From Streptomyces rhizoryzae (GTDB lineage Bacteria > Actinomycetota > Actinomycetes > Streptomycetales > Streptomycetaceae), in assembly GCF_023155275.1 (NCBI RefSeq), contig NZ_JALMUV010000002.1, positions 1-64,000 on the forward strand: a stretch of 64,000 nucleotides of DNA, written 5' to 3'. Positions 18,345 through 26,127 of this stretch are shown in pieces. The notes beneath the pieces are model-generated. The model saw only the letters and a list, made by a program, of their open reading frames with translations, was not told where the DNA came from and did not search any database. Each line of letters starts with the position of its first letter. Within the stretch, counting starts at the first letter, position 1. The translations under genes were made by a program, and so were the position numbers.

Positions 18345-18461
18345 TCATGGCGCGGCGATGCTCGCGATGATCGCGACGACGGCGGTCACGCCGAGCATCA
18401 GGCCCAGGACGAGCAGCAGCTTCTTCTGGCTGCCCTGCGGATTCGGTTCGAGCACTGGCAT
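18345..18461 (-). CDS. 38-residue SGM_5486-type transporter-associated protein
   Basis: A tiny membrane protein: MPVLEPNPQGSQKK followed by one hydrophobic helix (LLLVLGLMLGVTAVVAIIASI) and a short AAP end. Length and pattern match the small proteins I know as SGM_5486 family, found beside MFS transporters in Streptomyces. Here it lies 136 bases beyond the 3' end of an MFS gene on the same strand. ATG at 18461, stop at 18345. Function unproven; it may be a small regulatory subunit of the transporter. Confidence 0.72.
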   Translation of the reverse strand: MPVLEPNPQGSQKKLLLVLGLMLGVTAVVAIIASIAAP

Positions 18462-18597
18462 GCGCCCAGTGTCGCACCCGTCCCCGGCGCGGCTCCGGTC
18501 AGGGCGCGCGACCGGCCCCCGGCGCGCCCCCGTCGGCGCCCGGTGCCGCCCGTCCCGGGACGGGCCGGGGGCACCCCCTTGCCGGCCGCCGCCGTCA

Positions 18598-19938
18598 GCG
18601 CTCGTCCTCGATCCGGCGGTTGCGGCCCGCCAGCGTGCCCACCGCGATCTGCGGCACCATCAGCCCGACCATCAGCGCGATCGGCAGGCCCCAGCCGCCG
18701 CTGTGCTGGTAGAGCGTGCCGACCAGCAGCGGCCCGGGGATAGAGATCAGGTAGCCGACGCTCTGCGCGAAGGCGGAGAGCTTGACCACGCCGGCCGGGC
18801 TGGACGACCGCATCCCGATCATCGTCAGGGCGAGTGGGAAGGCGCAGTTGGAGATGCCCATCAGCAGCGCCCAGAGCCACGCCCCGGCGGCCGGCGCCAG
18901 CCACAGCCCGGTGTAGCCCGCCAGCCCGCAGACCCCCAGGACCACCACCAGCGGCCCCTGGTGCCGCATCCGGGCCGCCAGCCGCGGCAGGACGAAGGAG
19001 AGCGGGACACCGACCGCCATGGTGACCGCCAGCAGCACGCCCGCGGTGCCCGCCGAGACCCCGGCGTCGCGGAAGATCTGCGGCATCCAGCCCATGGTGA
19101 TGTACGCGGCGGTCGCCTGGAGGCCGAAGAAGACCGCCAGCGCCCAGGCGGTCGGCGAGGAGGTGATCCGTATGGGGGGTGCGGCGGTTTCCTGCGTACC
19201 GCTTTCCGGTGCCGCTGCCCCGGTGGCCGGACGGCGCCGCAGCACCACCAGCCACGGCACCACGGCGACGGCGGCCAGCAGCGCCCACACCGTCAGGCCG
19301 GTGTGCCAGTCGCCGCCCAGCGCGCCGGTCATCGGGACGGTGAGCGCCGCGGCGAGCGAGGTACCCAGGGCCAGCGCCATGGAGTAGAGCCCGGTCATCG
19401 GGCCGACCCGGTCGGGGAACCAGGTCTTGATCACCACGGGCAGCAGGACGTTGCCGACCGCGATGCCGGCCAGCGCCAGCGCGCTGCCCGCCAGGAACCC
19501 GGGCGTCCCGCCGGCGTACGGGCGCACCGCCACGCCCACCGCGACCGCCGCCATGCCCGCGCACACGATGGCGCCGGGCCCGAAGCGCCGGGCCAGCCGG
19601 GGCGCGGCGATCCCGAAGACGGCGAAGCAGAGCGCCGGTACGGAGGTCAGCAGGCCGGCGACGGTCCCGCTCATGCCGAGCCCCTCGCGGACCTCCTCCA
19701 GGAGGGCGCCGAGGCTGGTGATGGCGGGGCGGAGGTTGAGCGCGGCGAGGACGAGACCGGCGATCACGATCCGCGGCAGCCAGCGGGCGGCGGCGGTCGG
19801 CTCGGCTTCCTGCCCGGGTGCGGGGCCGTGCGCGGGTCGCGCCGGACCGGCGTCCGCGGCGGGCCGGTCGGAGGTCGTCGGGGGCGCGGCGGCCGGGCCG
19901 AGGGTCGCGAGGTCTTCGTCTGCCATAGGGGTCATCAT
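18598..19938 (-). CDS. MFS transporter, CynX/NimT family
   Basis: About 446-residue 12-helix permease; the stop codon lies at 18595-18597. After a disordered Ala/Pro N-terminus (about 50 residues), transmembrane helices begin at WLPRIVIAGLVLAALNLRPAI, a family hallmark (RPA.T..gpl). Homologues move cyanate, nitroimidazoles or other small molecules; the substrate here is unknown. The start is unclear: ATGs at 19938, 19935 and 19926 lie in frame and none has a good ribosome binding site. Divergent from a FadR-type regulator gene that probably controls it, with the tiny membrane protein gene downstream. Confidence 0.9.
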
Positions 19939-19940
19939 AG

Positions 19941-19955
19941 AATCATGGGATGAAT
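19941..19955. promoter_or_regulatory. possible FadR-type operator
   Basis: AATCATGGGATGAAT is a near-palindrome directly beside the MFS start codon in the divergent gap with the GntR/FCD regulator gene. An ATCAT unit repeats just before it. Position fits an autoregulated operator; no consensus is known to me. Confidence 0.3.
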
Positions 19956-20080
19956 GGGTGTCCAGCCTTCGTCGGTAGCCTCGGGGCACCCCCACGGCGC
20001 CACGGGCCCCCGCGGCCCGCCCGCGTCCGCGCCGCCGCCGTCCGTCCGGCCCACCGGCCGCCGCACCCCGGAGCCCCACC

Positions 20081-20764
20081 ATGCCCCTGACCTCGCCCCG
20101 CCGGTCCGCGCTGGCCGACCAGGTGATCGCGCAGCTGCGCGCCCAGATCACGTCCGGCGACTGGCCGGTGGGCTCCCGCATCCCGACCGAGCCGGAGCTG
20201 GTCGAGCAGCTCGGGGTGGCCCGCAACACCGTCCGCGAGGCCGTCCGGGCGCTGGCGCACAACGGCCTGCTCGACATCCGCCAGGGCTCGGGCACCTACG
20301 TCGCGGCCACCAGCGAGCTGGCCGGGGTGATGAACCGCCGGTTCGCCGACGCCGACCCCCGGCACGTCGCCGAGCTCCGCTCCGCCCTGGAGGCCGAGGC
20401 CGCCCGGCTCGCGGCGCAGCGCCGTACGGACGCCGACCTGCGGCAGCTGGACGCGCTGCTGGAGCGGCGCGAGACGGCCTGGCGGTCCGGGGCCGCCGAG
20501 GCGTTCGTGGCGGCCGACGCGACCCTGCACATGGCCGTGGTGGCGGCTTCCCACAACGACGTGCTGGCCGCCGTCTACGCCGATCTCGGCGGGGTGGTGC
20601 GCGACTTCCTGCGGGCCGACGTCGGCACCGTGCTGCGCCCGGAGGCGCACATGGACCACGCGCGCCTGGTGGAGGCGATCCGCGCCGGGGACGGCGACCG
20701 GGCCGCGGCCGAGGCCGGCGCCCACTCCTTCGGCTGCCGCGGGCCCCTCCTGGGCCGCGGCTGA
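20081..20764 (+). CDS. FadR/GntR family transcriptional regulator (FCD domain)
   Basis: 227-residue repressor-type protein. The GntR winged helix is at residues 10-75 (ALADQVIAQLRAQITSGDWPVG, LVEQLGVARNTVREAVRALA, LDIRQGSGTYV). The all-helical FCD ligand domain spans about 95-215, with the metal or acid-binding His residues in TLHMAVV and AHMDHARLVEAI. It probably controls the divergent MFS gene by sensing a small carboxylic acid (inference). It is convergent with fabI and shares a terminator with it. Confidence 0.93.
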   Translation: MPLTSPRRSALADQVIAQLRAQITSGDWPVGSRIPTEPELVEQLGVARNTVREAVRALAHNGLLDIRQGSGTYVAATSELAGVMNRRFADADPRHVAELRSALEAEAARLAAQRRTDADLRQLDALLERRETAWRSGAAEAFVAADATLHMAVVAASHNDVLAAVYADLGGVVRDFLRADVGTVLRPEAHMDHARLVEAIRAGDGDRAAAEAGAHSFGCRGPLLGRG

Positions 20765-20792
20765 CCCGCCCGCCCCGGGGCCGGATACGCGG

Positions 20793-20824
20793 ACCGCCCG
20801 CCCCGGCGGACCGGGACGGGCGGT
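20793..20824. terminator. bidirectional terminator between the FadR-type gene and fabI
   Basis: ACCGCCCG-c-CCCGG / CCGGG-a-CGGGCGGT, a long stem with one mismatch and a four-base loop, placed between two convergent genes. Confidence 0.8.
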
Positions 20825-20840
20825 ACGGAAGCGCGGGGCG

Positions 20841-21611
20841 TCAGGCGCCCATCATGTGCACGCCGCCGTCGACGTGCACGATCTCGCCGGTGGTCTTCGG
20901 GAAGAAGTCCGACAGCAGGGCGACGACACCGCGGCCCGCGGGCTCCGGGTCGGCCATGTCCCACTCCAGCGGCGAGCGGGTGTTCCACACCTCGGCCAGG
21001 TCCGAGAAGCCCGGGATGGACTTGGCGGCCATCGAGCCGATCGGGCCCGCCGAGACGAGGTTGCAGCGGATGTTCCGCTTGCCGAGGTCGCGCGCCAGAT
21101 AGCGGCTGGTGGCCTCCAGGGCGGCCTTGGCCGGGCCCATCCAGTCGTACTGCGGCCAGGCGAACTGCGCGTCGAAGGTCAGGCCGACCACCGCGCCGCC
21201 CTCCTCCGGCATCAGCGGCAGGCACGCCATGGTCAGCGACTTCAGGGAGAACGCCGAGACGTGCATGGCCGTGGCCACCGACTCGAAGGGCGTGTTGAGG
21301 AAGTTGCCGCCGAGGGCGTCCTGCGGGGCGAAGCCGATGGAGTGGACGATGCCGTCCAGGCCGCCGAGCTCCTCGCGTACCAGGCCCTCCAGGCGGTCCA
21401 GGTGCTCCTGGTCGGTCACGTCCAGCTCGATGACCTTGGCGGGCTTCGGCAGCTTCTTGGCGATGCGCTCGGTCAGGGTGGGCCGCGGGTACGCGGTCAG
21501 GATGACCTCGGCGCCCTGCTCCTGCGCGACCTTGGCCGCGTGGAAGGCGATCGAGGACTCCATCAGCACACCCGTGACCAGGATGCGCTTGCCGGCGAGG
21601 ATTCCACTCAT
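20841..21611 (-). CDS. fabI: enoyl-[acyl-carrier-protein] reductase FabI/InhA
   Basis: 256-residue NADH-dependent reductase for the last step of the type II fatty acid elongation cycle. The N-terminus GKRILVTGVLMESSIAFHAAK is the FabI-type nucleotide site. The Tyr/Lys active-site block reads QYDWMGPAKAALEATSRYLA, with the FabI-type Y-x6-K spacing. The ATG at 21611 is five bases after the fabG stop; the ribosome binding site lies within fabG. The fabG-fabI order equals mabA-inhA of mycobacteria. It is a known target of triclosan and isoniazid-type inhibitors in relatives. Confidence 0.96.
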   Translation of the reverse strand: MSGILAGKRILVTGVLMESSIAFHAAKVAQEQGAEVILTAYPRPTLTERIAKKLPKPAKVIELDVTDQEHLDRLEGLVREELGGLDGIVHSIGFAPQDALGGNFLNTPFESVATAMHVSAFSLKSLTMACLPLMPEEGGAVVGLTFDAQFAWPQYDWMGPAKAALEATSRYLARDLGKRNIRCNLVSAGPIGSMAAKSIPGFSDLAEVWNTRSPLEWDMADPEPAGRGVVALLSDFFPKTTGEIVHVDGGVHMMGA

Positions 21612-21616
21612 GCTGA

Positions 21617-22321
21617 TCAGTGACCCATGCCCAATCCGCCGTCGACGGGAATGACGGCTCCGGTGATGTACGCGGCCTCGTCGGAGGCCAGGAAGCGGAC
21701 CGAGGCGGCGACCTCCTCGGGCTGCGCGTAACGCGCCAGCGGCACCTGCTTCACGATGCCCTCCCGCTGCTCGTCGCTGAGCACGCGGGTCATGTCGGTG
21801 TCGACGAAGCCGGGGGCGACGACGTTGACGGTGATGTTGCGGCTGCCCAGCTCGCGGGCGAGCGAACGGGCGAAGCCGACCAGGGCGGCCTTGGAGGCGG
21901 CGTAGTTCGCCTGGCCCGCGGCGCCCATGAGGCCGACCACGGACGAGATCAGGACGATCCGGCCCTTGCGGGCCCGCAGCATCGCGCGGTTGGCGCGCTT
22001 GACCACCCGGAACGTGCCGGTCAGGTTGGTGTCGAGGACGGCGCTGAAGTCCTCCTCGGACATCCGCATCAGGAGCTGGTCGCGGGTGATGCCGGCGTTG
22101 GCCACCAGCACCTCGACCGCGCCCTGCTTCTCCTCGATCTCCTTGTACGCCTGCTCGACCTGCTCGGGGTCCGTGATGTCGCACTTCACGGCCAAAAAGC
22201 CCGCCGGGGGCTCGCCCGAGCGGTAGGTGATGGCGACCTTGTCGCCTGCCTCGGCGAAGGCGCGGGCAATGGCCAGGCCGATGCCGCGGTTGCCTCCGGT
22301 GACCAGAACCGAGCGGCTCAA
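21617..22321 (-). CDS. fabG: 3-oxoacyl-[acyl-carrier-protein] reductase FabG
   Basis: 234-residue SDR enzyme reducing beta-ketoacyl-ACP with NADPH. Cofactor motif TGGNRGIG is at residues 9-16, NAG at VANAGITRD, and the catalytic Ser-Tyr-Lys set in LISSVVGLMGAAGQANYAASKAAL. The start is a rare TTG at 22321 directly before the conserved SRSVLVTGG, with AGGGTGA upstream. It is the first gene of a two-gene operon with fabI, divergent from tyrS. Confidence 0.95.
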   Translation of the reverse strand: MSRSVLVTGGNRGIGLAIARAFAEAGDKVAITYRSGEPPAGFLAVKCDITDPEQVEQAYKEIEEKQGAVEVLVANAGITRDQLLMRMSEEDFSAVLDTNLTGTFRVVKRANRAMLRARKGRIVLISSVVGLMGAAGQANYAASKAALVGFARSLARELGSRNITVNVVAPGFVDTDMTRVLSDEQREGIVKQVPLARYAQPEEVAASVRFLASDEAAYITGAVIPVDGGLGMGH

Positions 22322-22525
22322 GAGATCACCCTTTCCGTGTCCTGTCCGTCTTGCGTTCGGAACGAAACTATCGGTCGGGCGGCCCGTACGGGGAATCGAG
22401 GCCGCACAGGGGCGCGCCCCGGTCGCTGTCGGGTCCCCACAGATATCCGGGCGAGCGGCCGTGACCGGCCTAATAGACTGTCGCCCTGTCCTCCCGTTCG
22501 GGAACCACGATCGATCAGGAACGCC

Positions 22526-23929
22526 ATGACACGCCTCGGCGAATCCGTCGCCCGCGCCAGCACGCTGCTCTCCGCCGACCTCTCCGCGGACGCCACCGTC
22601 CGGGAGCTGCTCCAGGAGACCGGTGCACGGCGTTATCTGGATCTGACGGACCTGCCGGCCAAGGAGCAGGCCGAGCTGATCGCCTCCCGTACGGTCGAGG
22701 TGCTGCCGGGCACGGAGAAGCTGGCCGAGCGCATCGAGGAGCGCCGGGCGGCGGGCCAGGGCCTGCACGTCAAGCTGGGCATCGACCCGACGGCCACCGA
22801 TGTGCACCTCGGGCACGCGGTGCCGCTGATCATCCTGAGCCGCTTCCAACGCCTCGGCCATGACGTCACCCTGATCATCGGCGACTTCACCGCCAAGATC
22901 GGCGACCCGTCGGGCCGGACGGCCGAGCGCCCGCCGCTGACCGATGAGGACATCGCGCAGAACCTCGCCACCTACCGCGAGCAGGTGCGCCCGTTCTTCG
23001 ACTTCGACAAGGTCAGCTTCCGGCAGAACAGCGAGTGGCTCGCGCCCTACACCTTCCCCGAGCTGCTCGGGCTGCTCGCCCAGGTGCCGGTCTCGCAGCT
23101 GCTCCAGCGCGAGGACTTCCGCAACCGCCTGGCGGCCGGTGCGGGCCTGACCATGACGGAGCTGCTGTACCCGATCGCCCAGGGCCTGGACTCGGTGGCG
23201 CTGGAGTGCGACGTGGAGCTGGGCGGCGCCGACCAGCTGCTCAACCTCCAGATGGGCCGCAAGCTGATGGAGCTGCGCGGCCAGCGGCCCCAGCTTGTGG
23301 TGACCATGCCGCTCATCGAGGGCACGGACGGCACCGGCGCCAAGATGTCGAAGTCCAAGGGGAATTACGTCGGTCTGAGCGCGCCCGCCGACGACGTCTT
23401 CGGCAAGATCATGTCGGTCCCGGACCGGCTGATGGAGCCGTACCTCAAGGCGTGGACGGAGTGGACCGACGAGGAGATCGCCCTCGTCCTGGGCCGGGTC
23501 GCGGACCGCTCGCTGCACCCGATGGACCTCAAGAAGATCCTCGCCGGCGAGGTCGTGACGGCGCTGTACGGACTGGACGCGGCGATGGCCGCGCGGGCCG
23601 GCTTCGTGGCGCAGTTCTCCAAGAAGTCGTTCACGGACGTGGCGTCGCTGCCGGTGGTGGACGCCGGCGAGCACGGGGAACTGGCGGTGGCCGCGGTGCT
23701 GGCGTCGGTCCTTGCGTTCGCGCCCAGCGCCTCCGCGGCGCGGCGGCTGGCCAAGCAGAACGCGCTGCGGCTGGTCGTCGAGGGCGGCTCCGGCCAGTCC
23801 ACGGTGGTGCTCGCCGAGGCGGACGCGGCGCGCCCGCTGGCCGAGGTCCTGGCCGAGAAGCTGCCGGAGGCCGGGGGCGAGGTCTACCTCAAGGCGGGCC
23901 GCAAGCTGGCCCGGATCACCGGGCGGTAG
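22526..23929 (+). CDS. tyrS: tyrosyl-tRNA synthetase
   Basis: 467-residue class I synthetase charging tRNA-Tyr. Nucleotide motifs HLGH (in TDVHLGHAVPLI) and KMSKS (GAKMSKSKGNYVG) are intact. These residues, rather than HIGH/KFGKT, place it with the TyrZ-type branch. The C-terminal part carries the S4-like RNA-binding domain (SASAARRLAKQNALRLVVEGG). About 40 residues before the first conserved strand form an actinobacterial extension. It ends before a 15-base-stem terminator. Confidence 0.95.
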   Translation: MTRLGESVARASTLLSADLSADATVRELLQETGARRYLDLTDLPAKEQAELIASRTVEVLPGTEKLAERIEERRAAGQGLHVKLGIDPTATDVHLGHAVPLIILSRFQRLGHDVTLIIGDFTAKIGDPSGRTAERPPLTDEDIAQNLATYREQVRPFFDFDKVSFRQNSEWLAPYTFPELLGLLAQVPVSQLLQREDFRNRLAAGAGLTMTELLYPIAQGLDSVALECDVELGGADQLLNLQMGRKLMELRGQRPQLVVTMPLIEGTDGTGAKMSKSKGNYVGLSAPADDVFGKIMSVPDRLMEPYLKAWTEWTDEEIALVLGRVADRSLHPMDLKKILAGEVVTALYGLDAAMAARAGFVAQFSKKSFTDVASLPVVDAGEHGELAVAAVLASVLAFAPSASAARRLAKQNALRLVVEGGSGQSTVVLAEADAARPLAEVLAEKLPEAGGEVYLKAGRKLARITGR

Positions 23930-23944
23930 TCCCGGTACGGCGTC

Positions 23945-23980
23945 GCGGCGGGGCGGCCGGCAGCACGGCCGCCCCGCCGC
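23945..23980 (+). terminator. terminator after tyrS
   Basis: 15-base perfect inverted repeat (GCGGCGGGGCGGCCG and complement), six-base loop, followed by a pyrimidine run. Confidence 0.85.
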
Positions 23981-24149
23981 ACCCCTTTCCGCGGCGCACC
24001 CGCACGCCGCGGGCGCTACGCCCCCCGGCCGAGCCTTGCATACGCCAACGATATGACCCGGTCTCGTAGGCCGGCCGGGGGCGGCGTACCGTGGGATCTG
24101 ACCGGAATGCGGGGCGAGTCCGGCGCTACGGAGCGGGTGGTGGAACGGG

Positions 24150-24509
24150 ATGCGGAAGCACAGTGAGGCGGAGACCTTCCGGATCACGGGAGCGCGGCAG
24201 GGGCTCACCGAGGACGTGCGGGGGCGTCAGCGGCGCTATGTGATCTCGATGGCGGTACGGAGCGTGGCCGTGGTGCTGACCGCCGTGCTGTGGAACATCG
24301 AACGGCCCGTTGCCATTGCAACGTTGGTGCTCGGCATAGGGCTCCCGTACATCGCGGTGGTGATCGCCAACGCGGGCCGGGAGAACGCCCCTTCGCTGCC
24401 GTCGACGTTCGTCAAGCCGGTGCGGCCCATGCTGACCTCGGGCGCACCGGAATCCGTTCCGGAACGGCCGGCGGCGGCCTCGTCGGAGCCCCGCGGGGAC
24501 GGCGGCTGA
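24150..24509 (+). CDS. DUF3099 membrane protein
   Basis: 119-residue actinobacterial protein. Residues 10-27 (FRITGARQGLTEDVRGRQ) match the start of the DUF3099 domain as I know it. Two hydrophobic helices follow, VISMAVRSVAVVLTAVLW and PVAIATLVLGIGLPYIAVVIA. The Pro/Ser/Ala-rich C-terminus should be cytoplasmic and disordered. Function unknown. Confidence 0.85.
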   Translation: MRKHSEAETFRITGARQGLTEDVRGRQRRYVISMAVRSVAVVLTAVLWNIERPVAIATLVLGIGLPYIAVVIANAGRENAPSLPSTFVKPVRPMLTSGAPESVPERPAAASSEPRGDGG

Positions 24510-24529
24510 GGCGGCCGGCGGGGACGGTC

Positions 24530-24555
24530 GCTCAGCAAAGCTCAAGAAAAGCTCA
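24530..24555. repeat. three direct GCTCA repeats
   Basis: GCTCA at 24530, 24540 and 24551, each followed by A/G and an A-run, giving 10- and 11-base spacing, one helical turn. This looks like a tandem binding site for an OmpR-type regulator, 20-45 bases after the DUF3099 stop codon. Confidence 0.4.
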
Positions 24556-24643
24556 GATCAATCACGCGGTTCCGGTGCACCGCACGCCATCCCCCATGAC
24601 ATACTGCGTACGCGCTCCGCATCCCCCGTCGGAGCGACGGACC

Positions 24644-24679
24644 GACGCCGGGCGGCTCCCCCCGTGGCTGCCCGGCGTC
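24644..24679 (+). terminator. hairpin after the DUF3099 gene
   Basis: 10-base perfect inverted repeat GACGCCGGGC / GCCCGGCGTC with a 16-base loop, 50 bases before the next gene. Confidence 0.5.
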
Positions 24680-24729
24680 GCCATGTCCGCCGGTCGGAGC
24701 CGATGATCGGCGGGACGTAGGGTTGAGGC

Positions 24730-24981
24730 GTGAACTCCCCGAACGATTCCCGCGCTTCCGAGAACGTCACCGTGTGTTCGGCCAAGGGCTGCCGGACCGC
24801 CGCGGTGTGGGTACTGGCGTGGAACAACCCCAAGCTGCACACGCCGGACCGGCGGAAGACCTGGCTGGCGTGCGACGCGCACCGGGAGCACCTGTCGCAG
24901 TTCCTGGCCGTGCGCGGTTTCCTCAAGGACGTGGTGGCGCTGGCGGACTGGGAGCAGCCGCCGTCAGCCTCCGATGGCTGA
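24730..24981 (+). CDS. small conserved Cys/His protein
   Basis: 83-residue soluble protein with CSAKGC near the N-terminus and CDAHREH about 25 residues later. Together these give a C-x4-C ... C-x2-H set that could bind one zinc ion. Homologues are common in actinobacteria (some carry the doubtful name acetone carboxylase); the function is not known. The GTG start has GAGG-like bases upstream. The 3' end overlaps the convergent moaA gene by 18 bases. Confidence 0.7.
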   Translation: MNSPNDSRASENVTVCSAKGCRTAAVWVLAWNNPKLHTPDRRKTWLACDAHREHLSQFLAVRGFLKDVVALADWEQPPSASDG

Positions 24982-25953
24982 CATGGGGCGGGCCGGCTGG
25001 AGGAAGGCGGGGTCGTCGAGTCCGGAGCCGGCCTTCTTGCCCCACATGGCCTGCTTCCAGATCCGGGCTATCTCGCCGTCGGGCGCGCCGGAGCGCAGCG
25101 CGGCGCGCAGGTCGGTCTCCTCGGTGGCGAACAGGCAGGTGCGCACCTGCCCGTCGGCGGTGAGCCGGGTGCGGTCGCAGGCGCGGCAGAACGGGCGGGT
25201 CACCGAGGCGATCACGCCGACCCGGTGCGGGCCGCCGTCGACGATCCAGCGCTCGGCGGGGGCGGAGCCGCGCTCGTCCTGGCCCTCGGGGGTGAGGGTG
25301 AAGCGCGTGCGGAGCGAGGCGAGGATGTCGCCGGCGGTGATCATGCCGTCGCGCTTCCAGCCGTGCTGGGCGTCCAGCGGCATCTGCTCGATGAAGCGCA
25401 GCTCGTAGTCGTTCGCGACGGCCCAGGCCAGGAGGTCGGGGGCCTCGTCGTCGTTGAGGCCGGGCATCAGGACGGTGTTGACCTTCACCGGGGTGAGGCC
25501 GGCGGCGCGGGCGGCTTCGAGGCCGCGCAGCACGTCGGCGTGGCGCTTGCGGCGGGTCAGGGCCTGGAAGACCTCGGGCCGGAGGGTGTCGAGCGAGACG
25601 TTGACGCGGTCCAGGCCGGCGGCGCGCAGGGCGGCGGCGGTGCGCTCCAGGCCGATGCCGTTGGTGGTCAGCGACATCCGGGGGCGGGGGGTGAGGGCCG
25701 CGACGCGCTCGACGATGCCGGGCAGGCCGGGGCGGAGGAGGGGTTCGCCGCCGGTGAAGCGGACCTCCTCGACGCCCAGGTCGCGCACGGCGATGCCGAT
25801 CAGGCGGACGATCTCGTCGTCGGTGAGCAGATCGGGCTTGGCGAGCCACTGGAGGCCCTCTTCGGGCATGCAGTACGTGCAGCGCAGGTTGCACCGGTCG
25901 GTGAGTGAGACCCGCAGGTCGGTGGCCACGCGGCCGTAGGTGTCGATGAGCAC
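24964..25953 (-). CDS. moaA: GTP 3',8-cyclase MoaA
   Basis: 329-residue radical SAM enzyme starting molybdenum cofactor synthesis. The N-terminal cluster is Cys21/25/28 (CNLRCTYC) and the SAM-binding glycine motif is RFTGGEPLL. The C-terminal substrate-binding cluster is CRACDRTRLTADGQVRTC, with the C-x2-C-x13-C pattern. The protein ends with the Gly-Gly tail needed for activity in the family. The GTG start is preceded by GGGGAGGGGG. Two perfect 11-base direct repeats lie in its promoter region. Confidence 0.96.
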   Translation of the reverse strand: MLIDTYGRVATDLRVSLTDRCNLRCTYCMPEEGLQWLAKPDLLTDDEIVRLIGIAVRDLGVEEVRFTGGEPLLRPGLPGIVERVAALTPRPRMSLTTNGIGLERTAAALRAAGLDRVNVSLDTLRPEVFQALTRRKRHADVLRGLEAARAAGLTPVKVNTVLMPGLNDDEAPDLLAWAVANDYELRFIEQMPLDAQHGWKRDGMITAGDILASLRTRFTLTPEGQDERGSAPAERWIVDGGPHRVGVIASVTRPFCRACDRTRLTADGQVRTCLFATEETDLRAALRSGAPDGEIARIWKQAMWGKKAGSGLDDPAFLQPARPMSAIGG

Positions 25954-25990
25954 TGGGCCCCCTCCCCGAGAGTGTGGATCGGCCCTCGGA

Positions 25991-26017
25991 CAGTACGTCT
26001 TGCGATCAGTACGTCTT
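25991..26017 (-). promoter_or_regulatory. perfect 11-base direct repeat upstream of moaA
   Basis: CAGTACGTCTT occurs at 25991-26001 and 26007-26017 with a five-base spacer. The 16-base period and position 38-64 bases before the moaA start suggest an operator. Confidence 0.5.
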
Positions 26018-26067
26018 CGAGACTACGCGATGGGTCCGACAGTGAGGAGGCGTGAGAAGCACGAGGT

Positions 26068-26109
26068 GGGCGGGGTGGCGTCGTACGGAACTACGACGCG
26101 ACCCCGCCC
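26068..26109 (-). terminator. terminator after the symporter gene
   Basis: GGGCGGGGT-x-GCGTCGTA pairs with TACGACGC-x-ACCCCGCCC, a 17-base-pair stem with one mismatch, 19 bases past the stop codon of the symporter. Confidence 0.8.
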
Positions 26110-26127
26110 GGGCCCTGTAGAGACGGC

